In this document: in pieces, positions 17,096-26,206 of the stretch | Numbering within the stretch: the stretch's first letter is position 1 | How the letters are laid out: every line of letters begins with the position of its first letter | Origin: Thermaerobacter sp. PB12/4term | GTDB lineage: Bacteria > Bacillota > Sulfobacillia > Thermaerobacterales > Thermaerobacteraceae | Direction of reading: 5' to 3' | Assembly: GCF_003403315.2 (NCBI RefSeq) | Contig: NZ_CP048407.1 | Location: 2,728,001-2,792,000, forward strand | Length of the DNA stretch: 64,000 nucleotides | The notes under the pieces: generated by a model | Seen by the model: the letters and a program-made list of their open reading frames with translations, nothing else | Databases searched by the model: none | Told to the model about the DNA's origin: nothing | Made by a program: the position numbers and the translations under genes

Positions 17096-17838
17096 GGTCG
17101 CGGGTTCCCGAGGAACCCGTCACCCCCTTCGCCTTGTGCCGGTACCGCCTGCCGCGCCTGCCCTGATCCCCCGGCTCTCCGGTACCCTTGCCCGGTCAGC
17201 CGCGCCCGCCCAGCCGCCGGTTCGCCCGGCGGTGCCGCCCTGGTTCAGGCGCCTGTAGCCGGCCGGGCTTGCTGCGGGCTCGGGCTGGCCGCCGGCGACG
17301 GCAGCAGGAATGGCTGCAGCGGAACCAGCCCGCCCCCTTACCACTTCGCCGGGCATATCGCATTGGCCGGCCCTTTCGCAACAAAGGCGGCGCCGCGTCG
17401 GCAGCGGCTGAGCCGTGAAGGCTTGCCCGGTCAAGCCAGGAAGGGGCGCCGGCGCACCGGCACCCACCGGCCGCACCGGCACCTACCGGCCCAGGCCCCG
17501 TGGCGCCGTGGACGCCCCGTGGCACGGTGGACCGGGCAATCCACCCGGCCGGGGCACGGGGCTTTCCGGCAGGCTGCCCGCGCAGCGCGCCCATGCTGGC
17601 CAGCCGGTGTGCCCATGCGGCCCATGGGGCCAGCCCCCGCACCCGCGGCCGGTAGCCGTACAGCCGTCCCCTGTAGGACCGGGCAGCCTGTGCGGCCGGG
17701 CGCACCAGGATCCGGCAGATCCGGCCAGGCCGGGGTACCGCCCCGGCGATCAGCGACGGACGAGCCGGGATGGTTCGCCCGGAGTCGACCCAGGATGGAT
17801 CAACCCCGGGATCCACCCGGCATGGGTCAATCCCTGGA
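17096..17838 (-). other. 743-bp spacer between secE and nusG with degenerate short repeats
   Basis: secE and nusG are normally adjacent. Here 743 bp intervene with no recognisable gene. Open frames exist but are Arg/Pro/Gly-rich and unlike proteins. The part from 17770 to 17850 repeats GGGATCCACCCGG, ATGGGTCAATCC and TGGATCAACCCGG-like units every 15 to 16 bp. The part at 17450-17500 repeats CACCGGCACC. A weak minus-strand promoter candidate (TTGCGA with a GATATG-like -10) lies near 17370. Confidence 0.6.
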
Positions 17839-18132
17839 TCAACCCGGCAAAACCAGCTGGATGACCTGCCGGATAACGAAATCCACAACCCAGATCAGGG
17901 CTGCCAGAAAGGCGACGGTGCCCAGCACCACCGCCGTGTAGGTCACGGTCTGCTGGCGGTTGGGCCAAACCACCCGGCGCAGCTCGGCTACGGTCTGGCG
18001 GAAGAACCGGGCGACCCTCTCCCCCGCCCCGCGCACAGATACCCGCCTGCCCATCGCTGCATCCCTTCCTGCCGTCCCGGCCGGCCGGCTGCCCGTCGCC
18101 GGCGGGGCGGCCGATCCGCGCTGCCGCGCCAT
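17839..18132 (-). CDS. secE: Preprotein translocase subunit SecE
   Basis: Essential SecYEG subunit of 97 residues. The core is the amphipathic helix FFRQTVAELRRVVWPNRQQT, with the signature VVWPNR, followed by one transmembrane segment (YTAVVLGTVAFLAALIWVVD, about residues 64-84). The first 40 residues are Arg/Ala/Gly-rich; the ATG at codon 27 (MGRRVSVRG) is an alternative start. A T-rich stretch (TTTCTTTTTTTG) lies about 30 bp before the ATG. It is cotranscribed with tRNA-Trp from the promoter at 18411-18439. Confidence 0.93.
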   Translation of the reverse strand: MARQRGSAAPPATGSRPAGTAGRDAAMGRRVSVRGAGERVARFFRQTVAELRRVVWPNRQQTVTYTAVVLGTVAFLAALIWVVDFVIRQVIQLVLPG

Positions 18133-18277
18133 GGCACCGTCACCTCACAAGGGCAAAAAAAGAAAGCCCTGACCATGATAAGTTTTGCAATCCACGTCCC
18201 CAGCCCACGCGCCTGTTCCTCCGCTGCGCGCAACAGCACCACAGGCACAGGGCGACATTGGGAAGGGGATAGAAAGA

Positions 18278-18355
18278 TGGCAGGCCCGGAGGGATTCGAA
18301 CCCCCAACCTGCGGATTTGGAGTCCGCCGCTCTAACCAGTTCGAGCTACGGGCCT
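18278..18355 (-). tRNA. tRNA-Trp(CCA)
   Basis: A complete cloverleaf with acceptor AGGCCCG/CGGGCCT, D arm GCTC...GAGC, anticodon loop CTCCAAA and T loop TTCGAAT. The discriminator is G and the 3' CCA is encoded (18278-18280). It precedes secE, a common arrangement in Firmicutes. Confidence 0.97.
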
Positions 18356-18410
18356 GCGAATACGGCGCAAACTACGACCACAGCCCGGAACAGAAACCCG
18401 GAGCGCTTTG

Positions 18411-18439
18411 ATTATACCTGCCCCCTGCACGGCGGTCAA
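18411..18439 (-). promoter_or_regulatory. Sigma-A promoter of tRNA-Trp-secE
   Basis: The minus strand reads TTGACC (18434-18439), a 17-bp spacer and a perfect TATAAT (18411-18416), about 55 bp before tRNA-Trp. It lies between rpmG and the tRNA. Confidence 0.85.
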
Positions 18440-18624
18440 TCGCCGGCACCACGGCAAGGGGCTGGGGGGCCCTGTCATGCGGCCGGGACGTCTCCGGGAA
18501 GGGTGGGGTTCATCCGGCGGCACCGGGTCGGGGCCTGGCGCTGGCGTCACCGGCCTCGGGCACAGGCCGCCTGCCGCCAAGCTCCCGCTCCGGCGCTTCC
18601 GGACCTCGCCCCCACCGTCAAGGG

Positions 18625-18774
18625 TTAACGGGTCTCGCGGTGAACGGTGTGACGGCCGCACCACTTGCAGTACTTGCGCAGCTCCAGCCGCGAGGTGTGG
18701 GTGCGCTTGTTCTTGGTGGTGGCGTAGTTCCGCCGCTTGCACTCGCTGCATTCCAGGTTGATGACGACGCGCAT
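18625..18774 (-). CDS. rpmG: 50S ribosomal protein L33
   Basis: A 49-residue protein beginning [17 protein letters not shown] and ending [10 protein letters not shown]. It is the zinc-binding form of L33, with two CxxC pairs (CSEC and CKWC). The ATG at 18774 follows GGAGGAATGAGCC. It lies between the second tuf gene and tRNA-Trp-secE, its usual place in Firmicutes, and is probably read from the tuf or tRNA-cluster promoters. Confidence 0.95.
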   Translation of the reverse strand: MRVVINLECSECKRRNYATTKNKRTHTSRLELRKYCKWCGRHTVHRETR

Positions 18775-19013
18775 GGCTCATTCCTCCACGGCCGCCCGCC
18801 CGGACCCGCCCCGCCCTGCCTTCACCGCGAGGATGCGATGACGGTGCACTGCACCAGGGAGGACAGGTACCGGTGCGGCCGGCAGGCTGAAAGAGCAGCG
18901 GGGCAGGCGGCCCTGCCGTTTGCCCCACTGAATGTAGCACGGGGCAGGACGCCTGTCAAAGACGGCCTGCCCCGTTCGCCGCCGGATGGCCTTGCCTGCT
19001 CGCCGGCAGCGAC

Positions 19014-20200
<1,187 letters not shown>

Positions 20201-20261
20201 GGGGCCACACCCTCCCGATCTGCACGGAGATTGCAGGCATTCGCCCAAAATAAGCGGCTCT

Positions 20262-20290
20262 ATTGTACTGAACTGGATGGGGTGGGACAA
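20262..20290 (-). promoter_or_regulatory. Promoter of the second tuf gene
   Basis: The minus strand reads TTGTCC (20285-20290), a 17-bp spacer and TACAAT (20262-20267), about 60 bp before the start codon. It lies downstream of tRNA-Thr(GGT), so tuf can be expressed apart from the tRNAs. Confidence 0.72.
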
Positions 20291-20408
20291 GCGGACGGCA
20301 GAGGAGGAAATGGCCAGCCGGCCGGGCCCGGACGAGCCCCCGCCCCCGGGTCCCTGGCCGACGGGGGCTTCCCGCACCGCCCACCGCTGGCGCCCGCCCT
20401 TCAGGATG

Positions 20409-20452
20409 CCCCGCCGCGGGAAAAACGGCGTGGCCCCCGCGCCGCGGCGGGG
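20409..20452. other. GC-rich inverted repeat between tRNA-Thr and tuf
   Basis: An 11-bp perfect inverted repeat (CCCCGCCGCGG and its complement) with a 22-nt loop. It could form a strong hairpin in the tRNA transcript. No T tract follows on either strand, so a processing or termination role is only possible. Confidence 0.4.
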
Positions 20453-20470
20453 GCCATCACAACTCCCTTG

Positions 20471-20543
20471 AGCTGCCGGGCGGAATCGAACCGCCGACAC
20501 CAGCCTTACCATGGCTGTGCTCTACCGACTGAGCTACGGCAGC
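20471..20543 (-). tRNA. tRNA-Thr(GGT)
   Basis: A 73-nt cloverleaf with acceptor GCTGCCG/CGGCAGC, anticodon loop ATGGTAA (anticodon GGT, threonine ACC/ACU) and T loop TTCGATT. The discriminator is T, as expected for this tRNA. The 3' CCA is not encoded. It is the last tRNA before the second tuf gene. Confidence 0.95.
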
Positions 20544-20580
20544 CCGGGGCCGCTTCACAGGCCCACAGATACAAATCAAA

Positions 20581-20657
<77 letters not shown>

Positions 20658-20662
20658 TCGTG

Positions 20663-20745
20663 TGGAGAGGGCTGGATTCGAACCAGCGAAGGCGTAAGCC
20701 AGCAGATTTACAGTCTGCCCCGTTTGGCCGCTTCGGTACCTCTCC
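20663..20745 (-). tRNA. tRNA-Tyr(GTA)
   Basis: An 83-nt class II tRNA with a long variable arm, anticodon loop CTGTAAA (anticodon GTA) and acceptor GGAGAGG/CCTCTCC. The discriminator is A. The 3' CCA is not encoded. Confidence 0.95.
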
Positions 20746-20809
20746 ATGCCTGCGCTCGTCCCGTCGCGGCCGTCCCACCGGGCGACCGCTCGGCCGAACG
20801 CCGATTTTC

Positions 20810-20828
20810 ATTATATCAGGCCTGTCAA
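20810..20828 (-). promoter_or_regulatory. Possible extended -10 promoter before tRNA-Tyr
   Basis: The minus strand carries TGA directly before TATAAT (20810-20815), an extended -10 element. A TTGACA is present (20823-20828) but only 7 bp away, too close to act with it. It would start transcripts about 60 bp before tRNA-Tyr. Confidence 0.5.
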
Positions 20829-20851
20829 GCGACCCCGGGGAAGGCGATCGG

Positions 20852-20923
20852 AGCTGGCGGACGGATTCGAACCGACAACCTGCCGCTTACAAGGCGGCTG
20901 CTCTACCGTTGAGCTACGCCAGC
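20852..20923 (-). tRNA. tRNA-Thr(TGT)
   Basis: A 72-nt cloverleaf with acceptor GCTGGCG/CGCCAGC, anticodon loop CTTGTAA (anticodon TGT, threonine ACA/ACG) and T loop TTCGAAT. One T-T mismatch lies in the T stem (GTCGG/CCGTC). The discriminator is T and CCA is not encoded. It is the first tRNA of the cluster. Confidence 0.93.
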
Positions 20924-20944
20924 ACGGATCCAACCGCAAGACCG

Positions 20945-20973
20945 ATGATACCACGGGAGCCGCACCCTCGCAA
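20945..20973 (-). promoter_or_regulatory. Promoter of the tRNA Thr-Tyr-fMet-Thr cluster
   Basis: The minus strand reads TTGCGA (20968-20973), a 17-bp spacer and TATCAT (20945-20950), about 20 bp before tRNA-Thr(TGT). Confidence 0.75.
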
Positions 20974-21262
20974 CTGGCTCCCGGGGCTCTCCGCCGTCCG
21001 GGCAGCAGCGCCCGCCCGGGAAGTTCCCGGATCCAGGCCGGCGACCCATGCGGCGAGACCACAGGGGCCTCCCTTCGGCTGCGCCGCCGCGCTCCCGGCC
21101 GTGCTCCCGATGCCGGACCGCATCCGCACCCGCCCTGGCGGAGTCCAGCCGCACCGGCGCCGGCGCGCTCCCGGCGCGCACCCGCGCCCCGACCCGGGCC
21201 CCTGCCCGCGTGGCTTCCTTGCGCGCCCCGACCGGTCCCCGCCCGGTTGCCCCGCCTGTGCA

Positions 21263-21291
21263 GCCGGCCCGGGCTTCAAGCCCGGGCCGGC
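21263..21291 (-). terminator. Strong hairpin over the sigH stop codon
   Basis: A perfect 14-bp inverted repeat, GCCGGCCCGGGCTT with its complement and a 1-nt centre, spans the sigH stop codon. It is very stable, but no T tract follows. It may end the transcript or protect its 3' end. Confidence 0.5.
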
Positions 21292-21959
21292 TGGTCCAGC
21301 TGCTGATTGCGCGATTCGATATAGCGCTCCAGCTTCCGCTTGACCCGCTGGAGGGCGTTATCGATGGACTTGACGTGCCGGTTGAGCTCATCGGCAATCT
21401 CCTGATACGATTTGCCATCCAGGTAGGCGATGAGCACGCGCCACTCCAGCTCGCTCAGGATTTCGCCCATCTTCTGCTCGATGTCGCCAAACTCTTCCCG
21501 GCTGATGAACAGCTCCTCCGGATCCGTCACCCGCGAGCCAGAGATGATATCCAGCAAGGTTCGGTCCGAATCCTCGTCATAGATGGGTTTATTGAGCGAT
21601 ACATAAGAATTCAAGGGAATATGCTTCTGGCGCGTGGCCGTTTTGATGGCCGTAATGATCTGGCGCGTAATGCAAAGCTCAGCAAAGGCCCTGAAGGACG
21701 ACAGCTTATCGCTGCGAAAATCACGGATGGCCTTGTAAAGCCCAATCATGCCCTCCTGGATGATGTCTTCCCGGTCGGCGCCCACCAGAAAATAGGAGCG
21801 CGCTTTGGAGCGGACGAAATTCTTGTACTTTCCGATGAGGTATTCCAGCGCCTCCGGGTTTCCCTGCCGGGCGATTTCGACGATTTCTTCATCTTCCATC
21901 CGGTCCAGATCCCGATCTACCAGTGAAGACGCATGCGCCTGGGCGTTCACCGTCTCCAT
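21276..21959 (-). CDS. sigH: RNA polymerase sigma factor SigH (sigma-30)
   Basis: Alternative sigma-70 family factor of 227 residues, in Bacillus the regulator of entry into stationary phase and sporulation. Region 2 (ALEYLIGKYKNFVRSKARSY, REDIIQEGMIGLYKAIRDF, FRAFAELCITRQIITAIK) and region 4 (LSELEWRVLIAYLDGKSYQEIA) match SigH closely. The ATG lies very near GGAGG, so the GTG at codon 4 is an alternative start. The gene is markedly less G+C-rich than its neighbours, close to 50% in places. It has its own promoter at 22152-22181, overlapping the end of rlmB. Confidence 0.93.
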   Translation of the reverse strand: METVNAQAHASSLVDRDLDRMEDEEIVEIARQGNPEALEYLIGKYKNFVRSKARSYFLVGADREDIIQEGMIGLYKAIRDFRSDKLSSFRAFAELCITRQIITAIKTATRQKHIPLNSYVSLNKPIYDEDSDRTLLDIISGSRVTDPEELFISREEFGDIEQKMGEILSELEWRVLIAYLDGKSYQEIADELNRHVKSIDNALQRVKRKLERYIESRNQQLDQPARA

Positions 21960-22151
21960 CGCCTCCGTCAGACAGGGTCACGGCGGCTAGCGGGGTCCGC
22001 GCGCGACGAGGGTTTACCGTGAGGGCGGGTACCCGACAACCGGTTTTGCTCCCATGATATGCGCGAAGTTGCGGAAATACCGACCGGTGATGGCGCCTAC
22101 GGGACGGAAAGCTTCCTGGTCGGAATCTACATGTGGACAAATCGCAAGGCC

Positions 22152-22181
22152 ATTATACTGGCGTGCTTCGACAAGCGTCAA
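22152..22181 (-). promoter_or_regulatory. Promoter of sigH
   Basis: The minus strand reads TTGACG (22176-22181), an 18-bp spacer and TATAAT (22152-22157), giving a leader of about 185 nt. The -35 hexamer overlaps the last codons of rlmB. Confidence 0.8.
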
Positions 22182-23098
22182 GGATGCGGGTGGGTCCCGC
22201 TTCCCCCTGCCGGACCGCTGCCGCCGGTTCCGCCGGGAGCCGCGCCGCGCTGCCGGCGCTGGCGCGCCGCCTCGAATAGCAGGATGCCCGCGGCCACCGA
22301 TACGTTGAGGGACGCCACCTTCCCGGCCATGGGGATGAAGACCCGGCCGTCGCACTGGCGGAGCAGCAGCGGGGGGATGCCCCGGCCCTCGCTGCCCAGG
22401 ACCAGCGCCGTGGGCTGGGTCCAGTCCCACTGGTCATAGGGCTGGGCCCCTCCCGGGTCGGCCGCCACCACCCAGACCCCTTGTTCTTTGAACCGGCGGA
22501 CCACCTGATTGAGGTTGGCCACCTGGGCAACCGCCAGGTGCACCAGAGCACCGGCAGAGCTCTTGAACGCCGTGGGCCCCAGCGGCGCGCTGCGATGGAC
22601 CGGGACCACCGCGCCGTGGGCCCCCGCCGCCTCCGCCGAGCGGAAGACGGCACCCAGATTGTGCGGGTCCTGGATCCCGGCGCAGATCACCAGCAAAGGA
22701 GGCTCCCGCCGCCGGGCGGCCACCTCCAGCAGATCCAGTGGGTCCGGTTGCGGCAAGGGGGCCGCCAGGGCGATGACCCCCTGGTGCCCCTCGGTCTGGG
22801 CGCGCCGCTGCAGTTCCGCCAGATCGATCTCCGTGACCCGTACGCCCCGGCGGCGGGCCAGCGCCTCCAGCTCCGCCAGGGCCGAGCCCCGCCGCCCGGC
22901 GGCCACCCAGACGTGCCGGACGGGATGGCCGCTGCGCAGGAGCTCCAGCACCGGCTGCCGCCCTTCCACCTGGAGGAACCCGGCCCCGCCGGGGGCCGCC
23001 GCGCGGGGGCGCCCCCCGGCGCCGCCCCCTGTCGCGGTCCGGCGCCGGGGGCCCCGGATTCCTCCCCTGTCCCGGCCCCGCCCCGCCGGAGCCGTCAC
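22178..23098 (-). CDS. rlmB: 23S rRNA 2'-O-ribose methyltransferase, TrmH/RlmB family
   Basis: SPOUT-class methyltransferase predicted to methylate a guanosine ribose in 23S rRNA (G2251 in E. coli). The N-terminal substrate domain starts near VEGRQPVLELLRSG (residue 44). The SAM-binding trefoil knot shows its three motifs: DPHNLGAVFRSAEAAG, LVLGSEGRGIPPLL and IPMAGKVASLNVSVAAGILL. The first 40 residues are an Arg/Gly-rich extension. The start overlaps the cysS stop by 4 bp (ATGA), the usual cysS-rlmB coupling in Firmicutes. The exact target nucleotide is inferred from the family. Confidence 0.9.
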   Translation of the reverse strand: MTAPAGRGRDRGGIRGPRRRTATGGGAGGRPRAAAPGGAGFLQVEGRQPVLELLRSGHPVRHVWVAAGRRGSALAELEALARRRGVRVTEIDLAELQRRAQTEGHQGVIALAAPLPQPDPLDLLEVAARRREPPLLVICAGIQDPHNLGAVFRSAEAAGAHGAVVPVHRSAPLGPTAFKSSAGALVHLAVAQVANLNQVVRRFKEQGVWVVAADPGGAQPYDQWDWTQPTALVLGSEGRGIPPLLLRQCDGRVFIPMAGKVASLNVSVAAGILLFEAARQRRQRGAAPGGTGGSGPAGGSGTHPHP

Positions 23099-24684
23099 GG
23101 CCGCGCCCCCCGCGCCAGCGGCTCGGGGTGCTCCCGGCGGCGCACCCGCGTCCCCGCCGGCGTGTCTTCCAGGATGTAGCCCAGTTCGGCCAGGCGGTCG
23201 CGGATCCGGTCGGCCAGCTCGTAGTCACGGATGGAGCGGGCGTACTGGCGTACCTCCACCAGCAGGTCCAGCAGCGCCTGGGCATCGGCGGCCGGTTCGC
23301 CCGCAGCGCCGGTGCGGAACAGGCGCAAGGGGCGCCCCAGATCCCGGATCAAGTCCAGGGTGGCCTGGATCCAGGCCCGCGGGCTGCCGGGCCCCAGCGC
23401 TTTGTGGCCGTCCCGGGCCAGGGTGAAGAGGGCCGCCAGCGCGTCGGCGGTGTTGAAGTCGTCGTCCATGGCCTGCTCGAACTCGGCGCGAGCCTGGGCC
23501 AGGCGCGCGGGCCAGTCCACCTGCGCCGCCGGCACCAGGCTGCTCTCGGGCGCACCCGCCCGCTCGGGGGTCCCAGCCGCGGTTCCCACCGCGCTGCCGG
23601 GACCCTCCTGGCTCCGGCGGGCTTCCGCCGGGTCGCCCTGCGCGCCCCCGGAGGCCGCCCGAGCTGCCGGTTCGTCCCCCGCCGGCGCCACCGCCAGCAG
23701 GTGCTCCAGATGGGCGATGAAGTTGGTCAGGCGCTGGCGTGCCCGCTCGGCCTGCTCAAGGGCTTCCAGGCTGAACTCCAGGGGGTTGCGGTAGTGGGCG
23801 GAGAGGATGAACAGGCGGATCGCCTCGGGGTGGAAGCGGGCGCGCAGGTCCCGGACCCGCCAGAAGTTGCCCATGGACTTGCCCATGCGCTGGCCGCCCA
23901 CCTGGACCAGGGCCACGTGCATCCAATAGCGGGCGAAGGGTTTGCCCGTGGCCGCCTCGCTCTGGGCAATCTCGTTCTCGTGGTGGGGGAAGACCAAGTC
24001 GCTGCCCCCCGAGTGGATGTCCAGCGTGGTGCCCAGCTCGTCCATGGCCATGGCCGAGCACTCGATGTGCCAGCCGGGCCGCCCCGGCCCCCAGGGGCTG
24101 TCCCAGGCGGGTTCGCCCGGTTTCTGGGCCTTCCAGAGGGCGAAATCCAGGGGGTTGCGCTTGTTCTCCGAGGCTTCGACCCGTGCGCCGGCCAGCAGCT
24201 GCTCGGTACGCTGGCCGGAGAGCTTGCCGTAGTCGCGGAAGCGGGAGACGTCGAAGAATACGTCGCCGTTGGCGACATAGGCATAACCCTGGTCGATCAG
24301 GCGCTGGATCAGGCCGATGATGGCCCCGATCTTCTCCGAGACCCGCGGGTGGACGTCGGCCCGGACGATGCCCAGGGCGTCGGCGTCCTCGAAGTAGGCC
24401 CGGATCTGCTCGTCCGCCAGCTCCTTGACGGTGATCCCCCGCTCTGCCGCCCGGCGGATCAGCTTGTCGTCGATGTCGGTGAAGTTCTGGATGTAACGAA
24501 CCCGGTACCCGCGGTACTCCAGCCAGCCGCGCACCACGTCAAAGAAGAGGAACGTGCGCAGGTTGCCTACGTGGAAGTAGTCGTAGACCGTGGGGCCGCA
24601 GTTGTACATCCGCACCCGGCCGGGCTCCAGCGGCTCGAACGGCTCCTTCTGTCCTGTCAGGGTGTTGTAGATCTGAATGGCCAT
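23095..24684 (-). CDS. cysS: Cysteinyl-tRNA synthetase
   Basis: Class I synthetase of 529 residues charging tRNA-Cys. The zinc-site cysteine in YNCGPTVYDYFHVGN (residue 29), the HVGN form of the HIGH motif, and the later ligands in WHIECSAMAMDELG and FPHHENEIAQSEA are present. The KMSKS loop is unusual: GGQRMGKSMGNF, with Gly for the first Ser. About 60 residues of Ala/Gly/Pro/Glu low-complexity sequence (roughly 345-405) are inserted before the anticodon-binding domain. It lies 46 bp after cysE under the same T-box leader, so charging of tRNA-Cys should control its own synthetase. Confidence 0.95.
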   Translation of the reverse strand: MAIQIYNTLTGQKEPFEPLEPGRVRMYNCGPTVYDYFHVGNLRTFLFFDVVRGWLEYRGYRVRYIQNFTDIDDKLIRRAAERGITVKELADEQIRAYFEDADALGIVRADVHPRVSEKIGAIIGLIQRLIDQGYAYVANGDVFFDVSRFRDYGKLSGQRTEQLLAGARVEASENKRNPLDFALWKAQKPGEPAWDSPWGPGRPGWHIECSAMAMDELGTTLDIHSGGSDLVFPHHENEIAQSEAATGKPFARYWMHVALVQVGGQRMGKSMGNFWRVRDLRARFHPEAIRLFILSAHYRNPLEFSLEALEQAERARQRLTNFIAHLEHLLAVAPAGDEPAARAASGGAQGDPAEARRSQEGPGSAVGTAAGTPERAGAPESSLVPAAQVDWPARLAQARAEFEQAMDDDFNTADALAALFTLARDGHKALGPGSPRAWIQATLDLIRDLGRPLRLFRTGAAGEPAADAQALLDLLVEVRQYARSIRDYELADRIRDRLAELGYILEDTPAGTRVRRREHPEPLARGARP

Positions 24685-24730
24685 GCTCGTCCCCTTCCTC
24701 TGTCCCCTTCCTTGACCCCTTCACGCCCGG

Positions 24731-25528
24731 CTACTGCCCGCAGGCCGCTCCCGCCGGCCGGCGGCCGTGTTCGTCCGATTCAAGGGCCGCGGGCGCAGCG
24801 GCCGGTCGCCCGGCGCCCTGCGGTCCCCCGTTAACGTGCTCGCGGGTGGCCGCGGCCCTTTCCTGCTCCAGCGCCGCCCTTTCCTGTTCCAGGGTCAGCA
24901 GGCGGTGTTCCAGCTCTTCCATGTAATCCTGCAGACGCTGGATCGCTTCCGACACGGGGTCGGGCAGCTCGCCGTGGTTCAGGTCGACCCCCACGCGGCG
25001 GCCGTCCCGGATCACCACCTTGCCCGGGATCCCCACCACCGTGCAGTTGGGGGGCACCGGCTTCACCACCACGGCGCCCGCCCCAATCCGGCAGTTGTCA
25101 CCGATGGTGATAGCACCCAGCACCTTGGCCCCCACTCCCACCAGGACGCCGTTGCCCAGGGTGGGATGACGCTTGCCCCGCTCCTTCCCCGTGCCACCCA
25201 GGGTGACCCCCTGGTAGATGGTGACGTCGTCACCGATCTCCGCCGTCTCCCCGATCACCACGCCCAGGCCGTGGTCGATGAAGCACCGCCGCCCGATGCG
25301 GGCACCGGGGTGGATCTCGATCCCCGTCAGCCACCGGGAGAAGTGGGATATTCCCCGGGCAATGAAGTACAGGCGGCGCCGGTAGAACCAGTGGGCAATG
25401 CGGTGCATCCACAAGGCGTGCAGCCCGGGGTAGAAGAAGACCACCTCCCAGACGGAGCGGGCGGCGGGGTCGCGCTCGAAGACCACCTGGATGTCTTCCC
25501 TCAGGCGTTCCAGCAGGCGGCGCAGCAT
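24731..25528 (-). CDS. cysE: Serine O-acetyltransferase
   Basis: Makes O-acetylserine from serine and acetyl-CoA, the first step of cysteine synthesis. From the ATG at 25528 ([22 protein letters not shown]) it has 265 residues. The left-handed beta-helix hexapeptide repeats run from about 75 to 175, with the catalytic histidines expected in [13 protein letters not shown] and [20 protein letters not shown]. The C-terminal 60 residues are a Glu/Arg coiled-coil-like stretch ending in low complexity. An upstream in-frame start is rejected because it would overlap the leader terminator. The GGGGGTGG site lies just after that terminator. Confidence 0.94.
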   Translation of the reverse strand: MLRRLLERLREDIQVVFERDPAARSVWEVVFFYPGLHALWMHRIAHWFYRRRLYFIARGISHFSRWLTGIEIHPGARIGRRCFIDHGLGVVIGETAEIGDDVTIYQGVTLGGTGKERGKRHPTLGNGVLVGVGAKVLGAITIGDNCRIGAGAVVVKPVPPNCTVVGIPGKVVIRDGRRVGVDLNHGELPDPVSEAIQRLQDYMEELEHRLLTLEQERAALEQERAAATREHVNGGPQGAGRPAAAPAALESDEHGRRPAGAACGQ

Positions 25529-25539
25529 GGGCTCCACCC

Positions 25540-25948
25540 CCAAATGAAAGGGCCCTTCCGCCTTCAGAGGCGGGAGGGCCCGCGGTTCCACTCTGATTGG
25601 GTGCCGGTCCGGCGGCGGGACGGCCGGTCACCCCCCTCCTGCCGGCCCCCGGGCCACCACCTCCACCGGCTCGTAGCCGAACCGCCGGCGGAGGCCGTGG
25701 CATCCCGCCCAGGCGGGAGCCCGGCAGCACCCGATAACGGCGGGCATCCGACGACGCCTACTGGGCCGGCCAGAAGGCCCCGGCCAGGCCGGGGCGTCGG
25801 AATCCAGGCCGGGCCGAACCCGGCCCGGAGATCCGGCCGTTGGGCGCGCAGCTCCCGGGTGCACTTCGGCAACGCCCCGGCCGGGGACCGCTTCCAGCCG
25901 GCGACGGTCCCTCTCTGACGGCGGAACGCGCCTACTCTCCCGTTCGTC
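25540..25948 (-). ncRNA. Cysteine T-box leader of cysE-cysS-rlmB
   Basis: A tRNA-sensing riboswitch. Stem I begins near GAACGGGAGAGTAGG (25931-25945) and contains AGAGAGG and a stem GGGACCG/CGGTCCC around a GGCTGGAAG loop. On its 3' side the specifier UGC (cysteine, 25861-25863) follows GAAG and precedes A. The T-box AGAGTGGAACCGCG is at 25581-25594. It overlaps the 5' arm of the terminator GGGCCCTCCCGCC/GGCGGAAGGGCCC (25550-25581), followed by TTTCATTT. Uncharged tRNA-Cys should favour read-through into cysE. The specifier assignment rests on position and sequence by eye. Confidence 0.88.
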
Positions 25949-26040
25949 GCCTTTGTCGCAACGATTGTCGTGCCAGCGGGACCGGAGCCGGCGGCCGGAA
26001 CCGTCGCGGCCGCTGGCCTGCCAGTGGCTGGCTTGCCGTC

Positions 26041-26070
26041 ATTATAGCGGCGGCCTTCCGCCGGGGTCAA
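26041..26070 (-). promoter_or_regulatory. Promoter of the cysteine T-box operon
   Basis: The minus strand reads TTGACC (26065-26070), an 18-bp spacer and TATAAT (26041-26046), about 85 bp upstream of T-box stem I. Confidence 0.8.
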
Positions 26071-26206
26071 CGCGCCGTGGTGGGGCAAACGGGCCCACGG
26101 GGCGGCCCCTGGGGCACGCCCGGCGGCGACCCCGGCGGCGGCCCCGGCGCCCCGGTAGCGGGACGGGTTGGACCGCGCCCCCCTTGCCTGCCGGGCGCCC
26201 CCAACG

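Noticed and set aside
17770-17860. CRISPR array in the secE-nusG spacer
   Set aside because: The repeats are short, degenerate and without unique spacers, and no cas gene is near.
20823-20828. TTGACA before tRNA-Tyr as a -35 element
   Set aside because: It is only 7 bp from the TATAAT, so the two cannot act together. The TATAAT may act as an extended -10 on its own.
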